A DNA stretch of 64,000 bases, taken from NCBI GenBank assembly GCA_965658745.1, contig CBFHTK010000005.1:62001-126000 (forward strand), written 5' to 3'. A model generated the notes under the pieces. The model searched no databases. It worked only from the letters and a program-made list of their open reading frames with translations, and had not been told where the DNA came from. Below, piece by piece: positions 28,804-37,457 of this stretch (its first letter is position 1; every line of letters begins with the position of its first letter). Source of the DNA: JAHDFB01 sp965658745. GTDB taxonomy: Bacteria; Bacteroidota; Bacteroidia; Chitinophagales; Saprospiraceae. Made by a program: the position numbers and the translations under genes.

Positions 28804-28842
28804 TAAAAAAAGCCCAAATTTGCACGCAAATTCAGGCTCTTT
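28804..28842 (-). terminator. Rho-independent terminator of the 28.8-28.97 kb unit
   Basis: On the minus strand: AGCC / TG / AATTTG, loop CGTG, CAAATT / TG / GGCT, followed by seven T. The stem has 10 base pairs with a 2-nt internal loop and a run of T on the left side, so it terminates leftward transcripts. Confidence 0.8.
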
Positions 28843-28867
28843 CGACTAAGGTCTCAAAATAAGAAAA

Positions 28868-28936
28868 CTACATCTTTATGGCATAAGACCAATTTATTTT
28901 TATCGGATTATAAGAACTAAAAACAATAGAGTTCAT
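28868..28936 (-). CDS. Candidate 22-aa microprotein under a sigma-54 promoter
   Basis: ATG at 28936 to TAG at 28868. The predicted peptide begins MNSIVFSSYN and ends INWSYAIKM; it has no charge bias typical of random AT-rich sequence beyond three lysines, and no signal peptide. The predicted transcription start of the sigma-54 promoter (about 28947) is only 11 nt upstream of the ATG, and a strong terminator closes the transcript 26-64 nt after the stop. I do not recognise the family. It may also be a non-coding small RNA that happens to contain an ORF. Confidence 0.35.
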   Translation of the reverse strand: MNSIVFSSYNPIKINWSYAIKM

Positions 28937-28956
28937 CACCGTTGTTATTATATATA

Positions 28957-28974
28957 TTGCATTAATCGTGCCAA
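28957..28974 (-). promoter_or_regulatory. Sigma-54 (RpoN) promoter, -24/-12 type
   Basis: Minus strand TTGGCACG-ATTA-ATGCAA: GG and GC dinucleotides separated by exactly 10 bp, with one mismatch (A for T) to the consensus YTGGCACGNNNNTTGCW; the flanking purines upstream also fit. Predicted transcription start about 28947. It was the only good -24/-12 match I found on either strand of the window. Confidence 0.7.
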
Positions 28975-29037
28975 CTTTCTAAATCCTTAGAATTTATCTT
29001 CGCACACAACAAATATAAACATATTTTTAAAATTATT

Positions 29038-29053
29038 ATAGATCTTCATCTAT
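29038..29053. promoter_or_regulatory. Dyad upstream of the sigma-54 promoter, candidate activator site
   Basis: Inverted repeat ATAGAT-CTTC-ATCTAT, about 64-96 bp upstream of the sigma-54 promoter, where enhancer-binding proteins usually bind. AT-rich surroundings make chance dyads likely. Confidence 0.25.
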
Positions 29054-29154
29054 TTCATAAAGCTAAAACGATCAAATGCTAGATTTTGTTCCATAATATA
29101 TAAAAAATTATAATATTATTTTTTAACACTTATAACCGATTCTAATTCACCTTC

Positions 29155-30459
29155 TTAATCAGCAATGTCAACAACATTTTCGATATAGAAAGTATCGATA
29201 TAGGATACAAGTCCAACATCTTTCCTGTATGATTCGACAGTGATCCCATTCCACTCAAAGTCACAATCGTTAAATAGAGTCGCTCTCGATAATACTAAGT
29301 GTCCTCCTGCCTTTACATGAATTCCACTATTTTCAGCCATACTTACTGAACAACCTACAATTAACACGCCATTTTTTTCAATTGTGATATTTCCTGTAAA
29401 ATCAACATGCCTGTTCCACGTGACCGTATCAAGTATGATTATGTCTTCAGCAGCCTCGTATTCGCACCAATCTTCCCTTAATAATTTTCTTTTTGAACTC
29501 TTTCTATTGCCCAAGGTGCGATTTGTTTTTGCTATTTGGCAAGGTGTAAATGCAGTCTGCAAGCTGTTATAATCCATTACATTATTGGAAATAATTCCAT
29601 CGCAGGGTGCTGGACCACTATTCCAACAATTTGAGTGCTTTGGCGTATCATCGCAGCCATCACCTCCCTTCCAAGTATGAGATAGTCCTAGAACATGCCC
29701 TATTTCATGATTAAGCAACCCCGTATATGTCCATGGTTTAGCATCTTTCAAACCATTCACTCCAAGTTTGACGCTATTTCCAAGAGCAATTCCAGCTGGT
29801 TTTGCTCGATATGTTTTACTTTTCACACTGTCAGGAGGATGGACCATATAAAAAATATTCAATACGCTATCAGGATTTATAGCGTATTGATTAATTAGTT
29901 TTTTGTCATAATTATTCTTGAATCGACCAAAATTTCTAAAGAATGGATCCTCTACGTAATGAAAATAAACCCCTGCATCTCTAGGATCAGATTTTGCTGA
30001 TGTCAATTGATACCTGTAGGAAATTGGATGAACTGGTGTGGAATTGCCCTCAGGTAAATTCATCTGCTTATTGTCTCTTAGTTTTCGATTTGCCTGATAA
30101 ATAAAATCCTTCGCAAACTGGATTCCTTTATCAGCATTAAAGTTATTTGCACTATCAAGGCTATTCACAAAATGCATATTTACTCTGATCGTTTTCATAC
30201 GATTCAGGTAAGGCTTTTCATTATCATGTTGATATTGATCTACATCGAAACATGAACTGGTGAAAGACCTTTTCAGTATATGTCCGTTGCCGCTGGAGCT
30301 TAATTTATAAGCATACTTAAAAGGAACAATCCTCTCACTACCGGAACCTAGTTGTATAACCTCTAGCTTTGTTTTACAGGCTAACAATATGAGGGTCAAG
30401 CCCAAAAGAAGTGATAGTTTCTTCAGTATTGCTTGAGAAGAACTCCCAAAATCAGTCAT
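29155..30459 (-). CDS. M43 (pappalysin-like) zinc metalloprotease, lipoprotein
   Basis: 434 aa from the ATG at 30459. A lipoprotein signal with Cys28 (LILLAC) targets it to the envelope. The metzincin motif HEIGHVLGLSH is at 251-261 (H251, H255, H261; E252), followed by HTWKGGDGCDDTP, the cytophagalysin/pappalysin feature, and the Met-turn around VMDYNSLQTAFTPCQ. The last 90 residues have short regular beta strands (ITIEKNGVLIVGCSVSMAENSGIHVKAGGHLVL) as in a right-handed parallel beta-helix tail; there is no T9SS sorting domain. It begins 9 bp after the fabG stop, so both are probably one transcript. The substrate is unknown. Confidence 0.88.
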   Translation of the reverse strand: MTDFGSSSQAILKKLSLLLGLTLILLACKTKLEVIQLGSGSERIVPFKYAYKLSSSGNGHILKRSFTSSCFDVDQYQHDNEKPYLNRMKTIRVNMHFVNSLDSANNFNADKGIQFAKDFIYQANRKLRDNKQMNLPEGNSTPVHPISYRYQLTSAKSDPRDAGVYFHYVEDPFFRNFGRFKNNYDKKLINQYAINPDSVLNIFYMVHPPDSVKSKTYRAKPAGIALGNSVKLGVNGLKDAKPWTYTGLLNHEIGHVLGLSHTWKGGDGCDDTPKHSNCWNSGPAPCDGIISNNVMDYNSLQTAFTPCQIAKTNRTLGNRKSSKRKLLREDWCEYEAAEDIIILDTVTWNRHVDFTGNITIEKNGVLIVGCSVSMAENSGIHVKAGGHLVLSRATLFNDCDFEWNGITVESYRKDVGLVSYIDTFYIENVVDIAD

Positions 30460-30468
30460 CTATTTTCT

Positions 30469-31215
30469 TTACATATTTAGTCCTCCACAGACACTAAGTA
30501 CTTGTCCAGTTACATACGTTGACATATCGGATCCTAGGTAGATCGCAGCGTCAGAAACGTCTTGACCGCTACCAAGTTTATTCAATGGGATTCCTTTCAA
30601 AAAGGTCTCCTTAGTAGCTTCATCTAAAACATGCGTCATATCAGTTTCAATGAAACCTGGAGCGATTACATTAGAACGAATTCCTCTAGAGCCGATTTCT
30701 TTTGCAAGTGATTTACTAAAACCAATAACACCTGCTTTACTAGCAGCATAGTTAGCTTGCCCAGCATTTCCAAAAACTCCAACGACTGACGAAATATGAA
30801 TAATTGAGCCTGAACGAGCTTTCAGCATAGGACGCATGACATGCTTACTCAAGTTGAAAACCGATTTAAGGTTTACATTCATAACCTGGTCCCATTGATC
30901 TTCATTCATTCTCAGTAAAAGCGTGTCTTTTGTTATACCCGCATTGTTGACGAGGATATCTATCTTACCAAAATCTTCAATTACTTGTTTGACAAAAGTA
31001 CCTGCATCATCATAAGAAGAAGCATCTGACTGATAAGCTTTCACCATCTGCCCTGAGGTATTTAAATCATCTTGAATTGCAATAGCTTCTTCTGAGGATG
31101 ACCTATATGTAAAAGCAACTTGAGCACCTGCTTCAACAAAAGCATATACCATAGCTTTACCGATCCCTCTTGACCCTCCTGTGATAATGGCTACTTTATT
31201 CTCTAACAATCTCAT
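30469..31215 (-). CDS. fabG: 3-oxoacyl-[acyl-carrier-protein] reductase
   Basis: 248 aa from the ATG at 31215. NADPH-dependent reductase of the fatty-acid elongation cycle, cytoplasmic. Short-chain dehydrogenase features: TGGSRGIG near residue 11-18 (cofactor loop), NNAGI around 88, the catalytic Ser in HISSVVGVFGNAGQ, and YAASKAG (catalytic Tyr and Lys). The ending GQVLSVCGGLNM is characteristic of FabG. It is read leftwards from a candidate promoter about 105 bp upstream and is followed closely by a metalloprotease gene, an unusual partner. Other SDR reductases are possible but the match is strong. Confidence 0.93.
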   Translation of the reverse strand: MRLLENKVAIITGGSRGIGKAMVYAFVEAGAQVAFTYRSSSEEAIAIQDDLNTSGQMVKAYQSDASSYDDAGTFVKQVIEDFGKIDILVNNAGITKDTLLLRMNEDQWDQVMNVNLKSVFNLSKHVMRPMLKARSGSIIHISSVVGVFGNAGQANYAASKAGVIGFSKSLAKEIGSRGIRSNVIAPGFIETDMTHVLDEATKETFLKGIPLNKLGSGQDVSDAAIYLGSDMSTYVTGQVLSVCGGLNM

Positions 31216-31576
31216 AAGTTCGTTTATTTGTTTTGAAGTCTGTGGCTACGTTGCGCAACTTGAGACATTTTTAACAGTACTCTCTCAATAATGAGTTACA
31301 TAACCAAAAATTTTAATAGCTCAAATATATACATTCATTGGATTTATTGAGAACAAGCTAAATATTCACCAAAAACAGGCAAGATGATTGCTATCGGTAA
31401 GCCTTTTTGGGCTTAGAGCCCATATCTTTTCACTATTTTTATTCTTCGTAATTGAAGCACGAACACCGTTATTACTTAAAGTATTGCTTGTGCTTCGTTA
31501 ATTAAATCTTAAACTCGTAACAGATAACTATCAATATCGTCAGTAAGGTAAATGATTAACCCCTAAATTGTTGCTT
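31216..31576. other. Divergent intergenic region with promoter and hairpins
   Basis: 360 bp between fabG and the 389-aa lipoprotein gene. It holds the minus-strand -7 box of fabG (31322-31329) and a cluster of short complementary segments AAGCC (31399-31403), GGGCTT (31409-31414) and AGCCC (31417-31421) that can form two alternative hairpins. No ORF of interest is seen. Confidence 0.4.
31322..31329 (-). promoter_or_regulatory. -7 box (TATATTTG) for fabG
   Basis: Exact TAnnTTTG match on the minus strand, about 107 bp before the fabG ATG; no clear -33 element. Confidence 0.45.
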
Positions 31577-32749
31577 ATGAAAAATCTAACTTTAATTCTA
31601 GTCTTGCTTATCGCAATAACATCATGTACTTCAATTAATAAATTAGTTGAACGGGGAGATTATCAAGCTGCGCTTATTTTAGCAACCAAAAAACTCCAAG
31701 GTAAGGAGAAAAAGAAAACAAAACATGTTAGAGCTCTAGAGACAGCTTTCTTTAAAATCAATGAGCGAGATATGCGTAATGTCAAACGTCTTATGGCTTC
31801 AGGAGACGAAGCCGCTTGGCAAGAAATTTTTGAAATTTATGCAGATATTGACGACCGCCAAGAAGCTCTGTATCCATTGATACCTCTAGTTAGTAAAGAC
31901 GGCTATAAAGCCAATTTTTCATTTATTCGTGTAGAAAAATTATTGGCTGAATCTGCTGATAAGGCTGCTGAATACGTATACAATCGAGGTAAAACTCTTT
32001 TAGTAAAAGGAAAAAATGGCGACAAAGACGCCGCTAGAGATGCATATAATTATTTCCGTTCTACAGGTAATTATTTCACTAACTACAGAGACTCAGAGGA
32101 GTTGGCTGATGAGGCAAGTTACTATGGAAAAACAAGAGTCTTAGTCGATGTAGAAAACCAAGCTTCAGTAATAGTACCTTATGCTTTTGAACGAGAAGTT
32201 CTAGACATACATGTCAGAGATCTTAATTCACAGTGGGTGGAATACTACGTCGAAGATGCTGGAAATCATCCGATCGATGTCAAAGCAATTTTGGAAATCA
32301 GAAACATTGAGATTTCACCTGAAAGAGAAGTTATACATAATTATGTAGATACAAAAGAGATTAAAGATGGCTTCAATTATGTCTTAGACGATAACGGCAA
32401 TGTAATGAAAGACACAAGTGGTAATGATATTAAAGTTGATAAATTCACAACTATTAGTGCAGAAGTCACAGAGATTGTGCGGACAAAAGCTGCTTTTGTT
32501 AGAGGTAATGTCTACTACTACGACACCAAAACTGGAGAAAGATTTAGAACGAGACCGGTAAATGTCGAGGCATTATTTGAAGACATTGCTTGTCAATTCA
32601 GAGGCGATAAAAGAGCTCTTAAAGATAAGCGTTTAAAATACATAAAACCTTATCCACTAGATTTTCCATCAGATCTAATGATTACCATGGATGCCGCTCA
32701 AAATCTGAAGGAGTTTTTTAGAAGTCAAATTGAACAGTCAATCTACTAA
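31577..32749 (+). CDS. Uncharacterised Bacteroidota lipoprotein
   Basis: 390 aa from the ATG at 31577; the longer open frame would need a TTG at 31568. Signal peptide with lipobox AITSC (Cys17 of this start). The first 100 residues are helical and TPR-like (LVERGDYQAALILATKKLQGKEKKKTKHVRALETAFFKINERDMRNVKRLMASG), with further helical repeats to about 195. The second half is beta-rich (KTRVLVDVENQASVIVPYAFEREVLDIHVRDLNSQWVEYYV and RTKAAFVRGNVYYYDTKTGE). I do not recognise a named family. A strong terminator follows the stop by 35 bp, so it is a single-gene unit upstream of the mre cluster. Confidence 0.75.
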   Translation: MKNLTLILVLLIAITSCTSINKLVERGDYQAALILATKKLQGKEKKKTKHVRALETAFFKINERDMRNVKRLMASGDEAAWQEIFEIYADIDDRQEALYPLIPLVSKDGYKANFSFIRVEKLLAESADKAAEYVYNRGKTLLVKGKNGDKDAARDAYNYFRSTGNYFTNYRDSEELADEASYYGKTRVLVDVENQASVIVPYAFEREVLDIHVRDLNSQWVEYYVEDAGNHPIDVKAILEIRNIEISPEREVIHNYVDTKEIKDGFNYVLDDNGNVMKDTSGNDIKVDKFTTISAEVTEIVRTKAAFVRGNVYYYDTKTGERFRTRPVNVEALFEDIACQFRGDKRALKDKRLKYIKPYPLDFPSDLMITMDAAQNLKEFFRSQIEQSIY

Positions 32750-32784
32750 ACTTGGTTCATCCTAATCAAGATTCCAAAAAATAC

Positions 32785-32818
32785 AAAGCCAGCTTTCAAT
32801 GAAAGCTGGCTCATTTTT
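32785..32818 (+). terminator. Terminator after the uncharacterised lipoprotein gene
   Basis: Perfect 11-bp stem AGCCAGCTTTC / GAAAGCTGGCT with the loop AAT (32787-32811), followed by CATTTTTAT. Confidence 0.88.
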
Positions 32819-33166
32819 ATGGTCCAATCTATCAACAGTTCTCAATGTAAAACATCTAAGTGGGATGATATAATTTGCTGATACCATTATTTCCTAAAAG
32901 GTTATACAGTTTTCTTATTAGTTTTTGTTTATTTTGTGGTCTTAATTTTGGTCGAAATTTCTTAGCTTCTTCGACAAGAAAGTACTGATATTGTGATGAT
33001 TGCGGCTTGTACTCCCATAAATTACAGATTTTGCAATTTGGATAAACTATGGGCAGCGAATAGTCATTGAGAAAGCTTCTTATACTGAATCCGCTAGAAA
33101 CCAAAATAGAAGCACATTGAGCATAAAAGTGGAAATTGTTTTCTGCTTAAACCATTAAGGATACAA
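32819..33166. other. Upstream region of mreB with a doubtful minus-strand frame
   Basis: About 350 bp. The minus strand stays open from about 33150 to 32856 but has no ATG (only a TTG at 33104); the product is basic near its end (EEAKKFRPKLRPQNKQKLIRKL) and could be a decayed remnant. No exact TAnnTTTG box for mreB is seen. Confidence 0.35.
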
Positions 33167-34198
33167 ATGAGATTATTTAGTTTTTTCACACAAGAGCTTG
33201 CGATTGATCTTGGAACAGCAAACACGCTGATAATCCAAGATGACCAAATTGTTATTGATGAACCATCAATAGTTGCAATGGATCGAATGACTGGTGAAGT
33301 AATTGCTGTTGGAAAGCGTGCTATGCAAATGCACGAAAAAACGCATGAAAATATCAAGACAATTAGACCTCTGAAAGATGGAGTAATTGCAGACTTCAAA
33401 GCCGCAGAAGCATTAATTCAGGGTTTACTAAGTCTTATCGAAGATAAACGTAAATTTTTTACGCATCTGAAAATGATGATTTGTATTCCTTCAGGAATTA
33501 CAGAGGTTGAAAAAAGAGCTGTTTTCGATTCAGCAGACCATGTTGATAGCAAGGAAACGTATTTAATATATGAACCTATGGCAGCGGCTTTGGGAATAGG
33601 ATTAGATGTCGAAGAGCCGGTTGGTAACATGATAATTGACATAGGTGGCGGAACGACGGAGATTGCAGTCATTGCATTATCGGGAATTGTAACAAATGAA
33701 TCTATAAGAACAGCAGGTGATGAATTCACACATGAGATTGTTGAATTCATGAAGAAGAATCACAATATTCTGATTGGTGAAAGAACAGCTGAGAGAATCA
33801 AAATTGCTGTGGGATCTGCACTACCGGAGCTTGATAATCCACCAGATAAGCTCTCTGTTAACGGAAGAGACTTAATATCTGGTATTCCAAAACAAGTCTT
33901 TACTACATATCAGGAAACTGCAATTGCACTTGATAAATCGATTGCAAAAATAGAAACTTCTATTTTACGTGCGTTGGAGCAAACTCCACCAGAATTAGCT
34001 TCAGATATTTATAAACGAGGAATCTATTTGACTGGCGGGGGTGCACTTCTGCGTGGTTTAGATAAGCGAATTTCAGCAAAGACAAGGCTTTCAGTTCACG
34101 TTGCCGAAGATCCGCTAAAAGCTGTTGTGAAAGGTACGGGAATTGCATTGAAGAATTCAAAGAAATTCTCATTCCTGATTGATCGTAGAAGCATCTAA
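33167..34198 (+). CDS. mreB: Rod shape-determining protein MreB
   Basis: 343 aa from the ATG at 33167. Bacterial actin that polymerises under the inner membrane and steers the elongation machinery. The actin-fold phosphate loops are visible: IDLGTANTLI at the N-terminus, NMIIDIGGGTTEIAVIAL in the middle, and YLTGGGALLRGLD near the C-terminus, plus IYEPMAAALGIG. The N-terminal F-S-F-F-T segment may serve as membrane anchor. It opens the mreB-mreC-mreD-PBP2-folA cluster; the mreB-mreC gap is 67 bp. Confidence 0.97.
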   Translation: MRLFSFFTQELAIDLGTANTLIIQDDQIVIDEPSIVAMDRMTGEVIAVGKRAMQMHEKTHENIKTIRPLKDGVIADFKAAEALIQGLLSLIEDKRKFFTHLKMMICIPSGITEVEKRAVFDSADHVDSKETYLIYEPMAAALGIGLDVEEPVGNMIIDIGGGTTEIAVIALSGIVTNESIRTAGDEFTHEIVEFMKKNHNILIGERTAERIKIAVGSALPELDNPPDKLSVNGRDLISGIPKQVFTTYQETAIALDKSIAKIETSILRALEQTPPELASDIYKRGIYLTGGGALLRGLDKRISAKTRLSVHVAEDPLKAVVKGTGIALKNSKKFSFLIDRRSI

Positions 34199-34265
34199 AA
34201 AGGTGTTTCGTTATTTGTGCTATGCAATGATCAAGTGACGTTGCTGATTTGTTCATTTTGAAGAG

Positions 34266-35084
34266 ATGATACGTAATTTTCTAGCGATACTTATAAAGTT
34301 CGGAAGCGCATTCCTTTTTGTGCTACTAGAAATTGTGTGTTTGTACCTGATTGTCAACTATAATCAATCTCAATCCGAAATCTGGGCCAATTCAAGTAAT
34401 ATTCTTACAGGTTCAATATATAAACAATACAACAATTTTACATCCTTCTTAAGTCTTAGGGATGAAATGGAAAAACTAGCAGAGGAAAATGCAGCTTTGC
34501 GATCCACTTTACTATCAAAAGACTTTAAAGCACGACAGCAGGACAGCATTGTTGCAAGTAATTTTGAGTTTATTCCTGCTCTCATTGTGAGCAACTCTAC
34601 GCAGAGTTTAAACAATAAAATCATTTTGAATAAGGGTGAGCTCCAAGGCATCAAAAAAGGAATGGGTGTCATTTCAAGCGATGGAATCGTAGGCGTGGTT
34701 CTCCATACTTCTGAAAAGTATTCAACTGTTCTTAGTATTCTCAATATTCGGACAAAAGTCAGTGGATTAATAAAACGTACTGGGACACTCGGCGATGTGA
34801 CGTGGAGAGGAAAAAATCCTACAATTGTTGAACTCAATTCAGTTCCGCAATATGTCCCAGTAATGATTGGTGACATAGTAGTAACTAGCGGTTACTCCAC
34901 TATATTTCCCAAAGGTCAGAAAATTGGTCTGATTGAAAATGTTAGCGATAACCCAAGAACTGGATATTTTGACATCGATGTTTCCATCTTTGCTGACCTA
35001 TCGAGTCTTGCGCAAGTTTATGTAGTTAAGAATATTATCTTTGACAAAATCAAGGAATTCGAAAAAGTGAGCACGAATGAATAA
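34266..35084 (+). CDS. mreC: Rod shape-determining protein MreC
   Basis: 272 aa from the ATG at 34266. One transmembrane helix (about 10-29), a coiled coil at about 60-90 (LRDEMEKLAEENAALRSTLL), and a periplasmic beta-rich domain of two similar barrels (NKGELQGIKKGMGVISSDGIVGVV; PVMIGDIVVTSGYSTIFPKGQKIGLIENV). MreC links MreB to PBP2 in the elongasome. Its stop overlaps the mreD start by 8 bp, indicating translational coupling. Confidence 0.95.
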   Translation: MIRNFLAILIKFGSAFLFVLLEIVCLYLIVNYNQSQSEIWANSSNILTGSIYKQYNNFTSFLSLRDEMEKLAEENAALRSTLLSKDFKARQQDSIVASNFEFIPALIVSNSTQSLNNKIILNKGELQGIKKGMGVISSDGIVGVVLHTSEKYSTVLSILNIRTKVSGLIKRTGTLGDVTWRGKNPTIVELNSVPQYVPVMIGDIVVTSGYSTIFPKGQKIGLIENVSDNPRTGYFDIDVSIFADLSSLAQVYVVKNIIFDKIKEFEKVSTNE

Positions 35085-35595
35085 GCTTATCCAATCAAAC
35101 ATACTTCGATTTATACTGATTCTATTGTTTCAGGTACTGGTTTGTAAAGGGATAAATCTTAATCAAGGTAGCTTCCAATATTTCCATGTCCTTTTCTACC
35201 CCATAGCGATACTACTTTTACCAGTTGATATGCCAAAACCCTACGTTTTACTAAGTGCCTTTGTATTGGGTATTATGGTTGATATATTCTATGACTCTCT
35301 TGGAGTACATGCTTCTGCTTCAGTATTTCTCGCATACGCGAGATCGTACATCTTAAGAATTTTGGAACCAAGAGGTGGATATAGTGTTAAAACTATGGGT
35401 CTAGGGAACATGGAATTTTCTTGGTTTATCAGTTATGTGTCCATTAGTATGGTGATATTTCTAGCTGTATACTTTTCTATGGATGCATTTTCCTTTGTCT
35501 ATTTTGGACGCATAGTACTGAATACCTTATTTAGTTTTATTCTATCTGTGAGTTTGATTCTTATTTATCAAGTTATCTTTAGATCTAGAACATGA
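35077..35595 (+). CDS. mreD: Rod shape-determining protein MreD
   Basis: 172 aa from the ATG at 35077, overlapping mreC. Five or so hydrophobic segments fill the protein (FILILLFQVLVCKGINL; FHVLFYPIAILLLPVDMP; YVLLSAFVLGIMVDIFYDSLG, the conserved GIMVDIFYDSLGVHA loop; ISMVIFLAVYFSMDAFSF; LFSFILSVSLILIYQVIF). Inner-membrane elongasome component. It overlaps the PBP2 start by 4 bp (ATGA). Confidence 0.92.
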   Translation: MNKLIQSNILRFILILLFQVLVCKGINLNQGSFQYFHVLFYPIAILLLPVDMPKPYVLLSAFVLGIMVDIFYDSLGVHASASVFLAYARSYILRILEPRGGYSVKTMGLGNMEFSWFISYVSISMVIFLAVYFSMDAFSFVYFGRIVLNTLFSFILSVSLILIYQVIFRSRT

Positions 35596-37457
35596 AAGAA
35601 GCAGCAAATAGGACAAGACACTTGCATATACTTATACTAGTATTTACAGCAGCATCTATCCTAGTCATCAAGGCGGCTACTATCCAATTGTTCAATAAGA
35701 ACTACTTGACCGCAGCTCAAAACACAACAATAAGTGAAAACATATTGCACCCTGCACGCGGATTGATATTCGATAGAAATGGTAAACTCCTAGTTGTTAA
35801 TAAACCTGCATACGACATTAAAGTAATCTACAAACAACTTGATCCAGAGATGGACACTACGTTACTTTGTAGTCTTTTACAGATCGATAAAAGTAGATTT
35901 CTGAAGAATATCGAAAAAGACTTTCGAAGTTCCAGATATAGTAAATCTGTGCCTTTTACATTTATGTCGAATCTCTCACCCGAGCAATATGCTGCATTTC
36001 AAGAACACCTGTTTGAGTTTCCCGGCTTCTACTCAGAACTTCGAAATGTACGAGCATATCCTCATGAAAATGCAGCACACGCACTTGGTTATATCAGCGA
36101 AGTTTCAAAAAGTGTTGTAGAACGCGAGGAAGGAAGGTATGCACCTGGTGATTATATCGGTGTAAGTGGATTGGAAAGGACATATGAAAATCACTTGCGT
36201 GGTGAAAAAGGTGTCGAATTTCTCCTAAAAAATAATTTGGGTCGGCAAGTCGGTGAGCTTGAAAATGGCGAATTAAATGTGGATCCTGAAAAAGGTAAAG
36301 ACCTTGTGTCCACACTTGATTTGGACCTTCAATCCTATGGAGAAGATCTTTTTGGCAATAAACTAGGTGGTATTGTCGCCATCGAACCGGCAACTGGAGA
36401 AGTTCTAGCTATGGTAAGCGGTAAAACATATGATCCCAATCTACTTTCTATAAATCAAAATCGTGGACGAGCCTTTGAACAGCTATTAAATGACACGCTT
36501 AATAAGCCGTTTCATGATCGAACTGTCATGGCAAAATATCCTCCTGGCTCAATTATAAAGCCAATTCTTGCAATGATAGCTATGCAGGAAGGTATCTGCG
36601 AGCCAGATCGAACTATTTACTGCAATGGCTCATATGCGGTGAATAGCAAAGGTTTCTCTCAAGGCTGTCATCAACATGCAACGCCGTATGATGTGCAAAC
36701 AGCTATCCAATATTCATGCAATTCTTATTTTTATCAATTGATTCGTGAATTGATTGAAATAAATGGATACTCAAAACCTGGTGAAGGTCTTAAGATTTAC
36801 AACGACTATTTACATGCTTTTGGACTAGGAGATCAACTTGGGATTGACATCAGCAATGAAAGTAAAGGCTTTATACCTACTCCCGAATATTACGACAATC
36901 TTTACGATGATGTTATCACCGGGTGGAAGTCAACCTATATATTAAGTCTGGGTATCGGTCAAGGTGAGATGCAATTATCCACTTTGCAAATGGCAAACTT
37001 AGCAGCAGCAATTGCAAATAGAGGATACTTCATTACACCTCATATGATCAAAGGATACAAGAATGATAATTTGGAGATGAATCCTATTCCTATATCAAAA
37101 AAAACAATTCCAATCGACAAAGAATACTTTGAAGTTTCTATCGAAGGTATGGAACGAGTTGTGACAGCGGGAACAGCAAAAAATGCATACGTTCCAGGAA
37201 TTACAGTTTGTGGTAAAACTGGTACTTCTCAAAATCCACATGGTAAAGATCACTCAGTGTTTTTTGCTTTTGCTCCTAAAGAAAATCCAAAAATAGCAAT
37301 AGCAGTATTTGTAGAAAATGCTGGTTGGGGATCAGACTATGCTGCTCCGATTGCTGGCTTGATGATTGAAAAATACATTCAAGGAAGCATCTCGCCTGAA
37401 AGAAAATGGATGGAAGACCGTATGATGAATCTAAATACTCAAGTTAACGCACCTTAA
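35592..37457 (+). CDS. mrdA: Penicillin-binding protein 2 (elongation transpeptidase)
   Basis: 621 aa from the ATG at 35592. A type II (class B) PBP: a single N-terminal transmembrane anchor (12-30), pedestal/dimerisation domain (about 45-240, ARGLIFDRNGKLLVVN; GVSGLERTYENHLRGEKGVEFL), and the transpeptidase domain with S320-I-I-K (SxxK), YSCNSYF (SxN) and CGKTGTSQN (KTG). It crosslinks peptidoglycan during side-wall elongation together with MreBCD and RodA. Its stop codon TAA is followed directly by the folA ATG. Confidence 0.95.
   Translation: MKEAANRTRHLHILILVFTAASILVIKAATIQLFNKNYLTAAQNTTISENILHPARGLIFDRNGKLLVVNKPAYDIKVIYKQLDPEMDTTLLCSLLQIDKSRFLKNIEKDFRSSRYSKSVPFTFMSNLSPEQYAAFQEHLFEFPGFYSELRNVRAYPHENAAHALGYISEVSKSVVEREEGRYAPGDYIGVSGLERTYENHLRGEKGVEFLLKNNLGRQVGELENGELNVDPEKGKDLVSTLDLDLQSYGEDLFGNKLGGIVAIEPATGEVLAMVSGKTYDPNLLSINQNRGRAFEQLLNDTLNKPFHDRTVMAKYPPGSIIKPILAMIAMQEGICEPDRTIYCNGSYAVNSKGFSQGCHQHATPYDVQTAIQYSCNSYFYQLIRELIEINGYSKPGEGLKIYNDYLHAFGLGDQLGIDISNESKGFIPTPEYYDNLYDDVITGWKSTYILSLGIGQGEMQLSTLQMANLAAAIANRGYFITPHMIKGYKNDNLEMNPIPISKKTIPIDKEYFEVSIEGMERVVTAGTAKNAYVPGITVCGKTGTSQNPHGKDHSVFFAFAPKENPKIAIAVFVENAGWGSDYAAPIAGLMIEKYIQGSISPERKWMEDRMMNLNTQVNAP

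Larger units (their letters stand above)
28804..28947 (-). ncRNA. Predicted ~145-nt sigma-54-dependent transcript
   Basis: Defined by the sigma-54 promoter at 28957-28974 and the intrinsic terminator at 28804-28842. No long ORF is present; only the 22-codon frame at 28868-28936. The unit lies in a gene-poor gap between a 55-aa gene and an M43 metalloprotease. Whether it acts as RNA, as an mRNA for a microprotein, or both cannot be decided from the sequence. Confidence 0.45.

Noticed and set aside
32856..33104. 82-codon minus-strand frame upstream of mreB
   Set aside because: It has only a TTG start with no ATG in the longer open stretch, no promoter box, and lies in the mreB upstream region; at most a decayed remnant.
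34370..34876. 168-codon minus-strand frame opposite mreC
   Set aside because: Wholly inside mreC, which has clear family motifs; no independent evidence.
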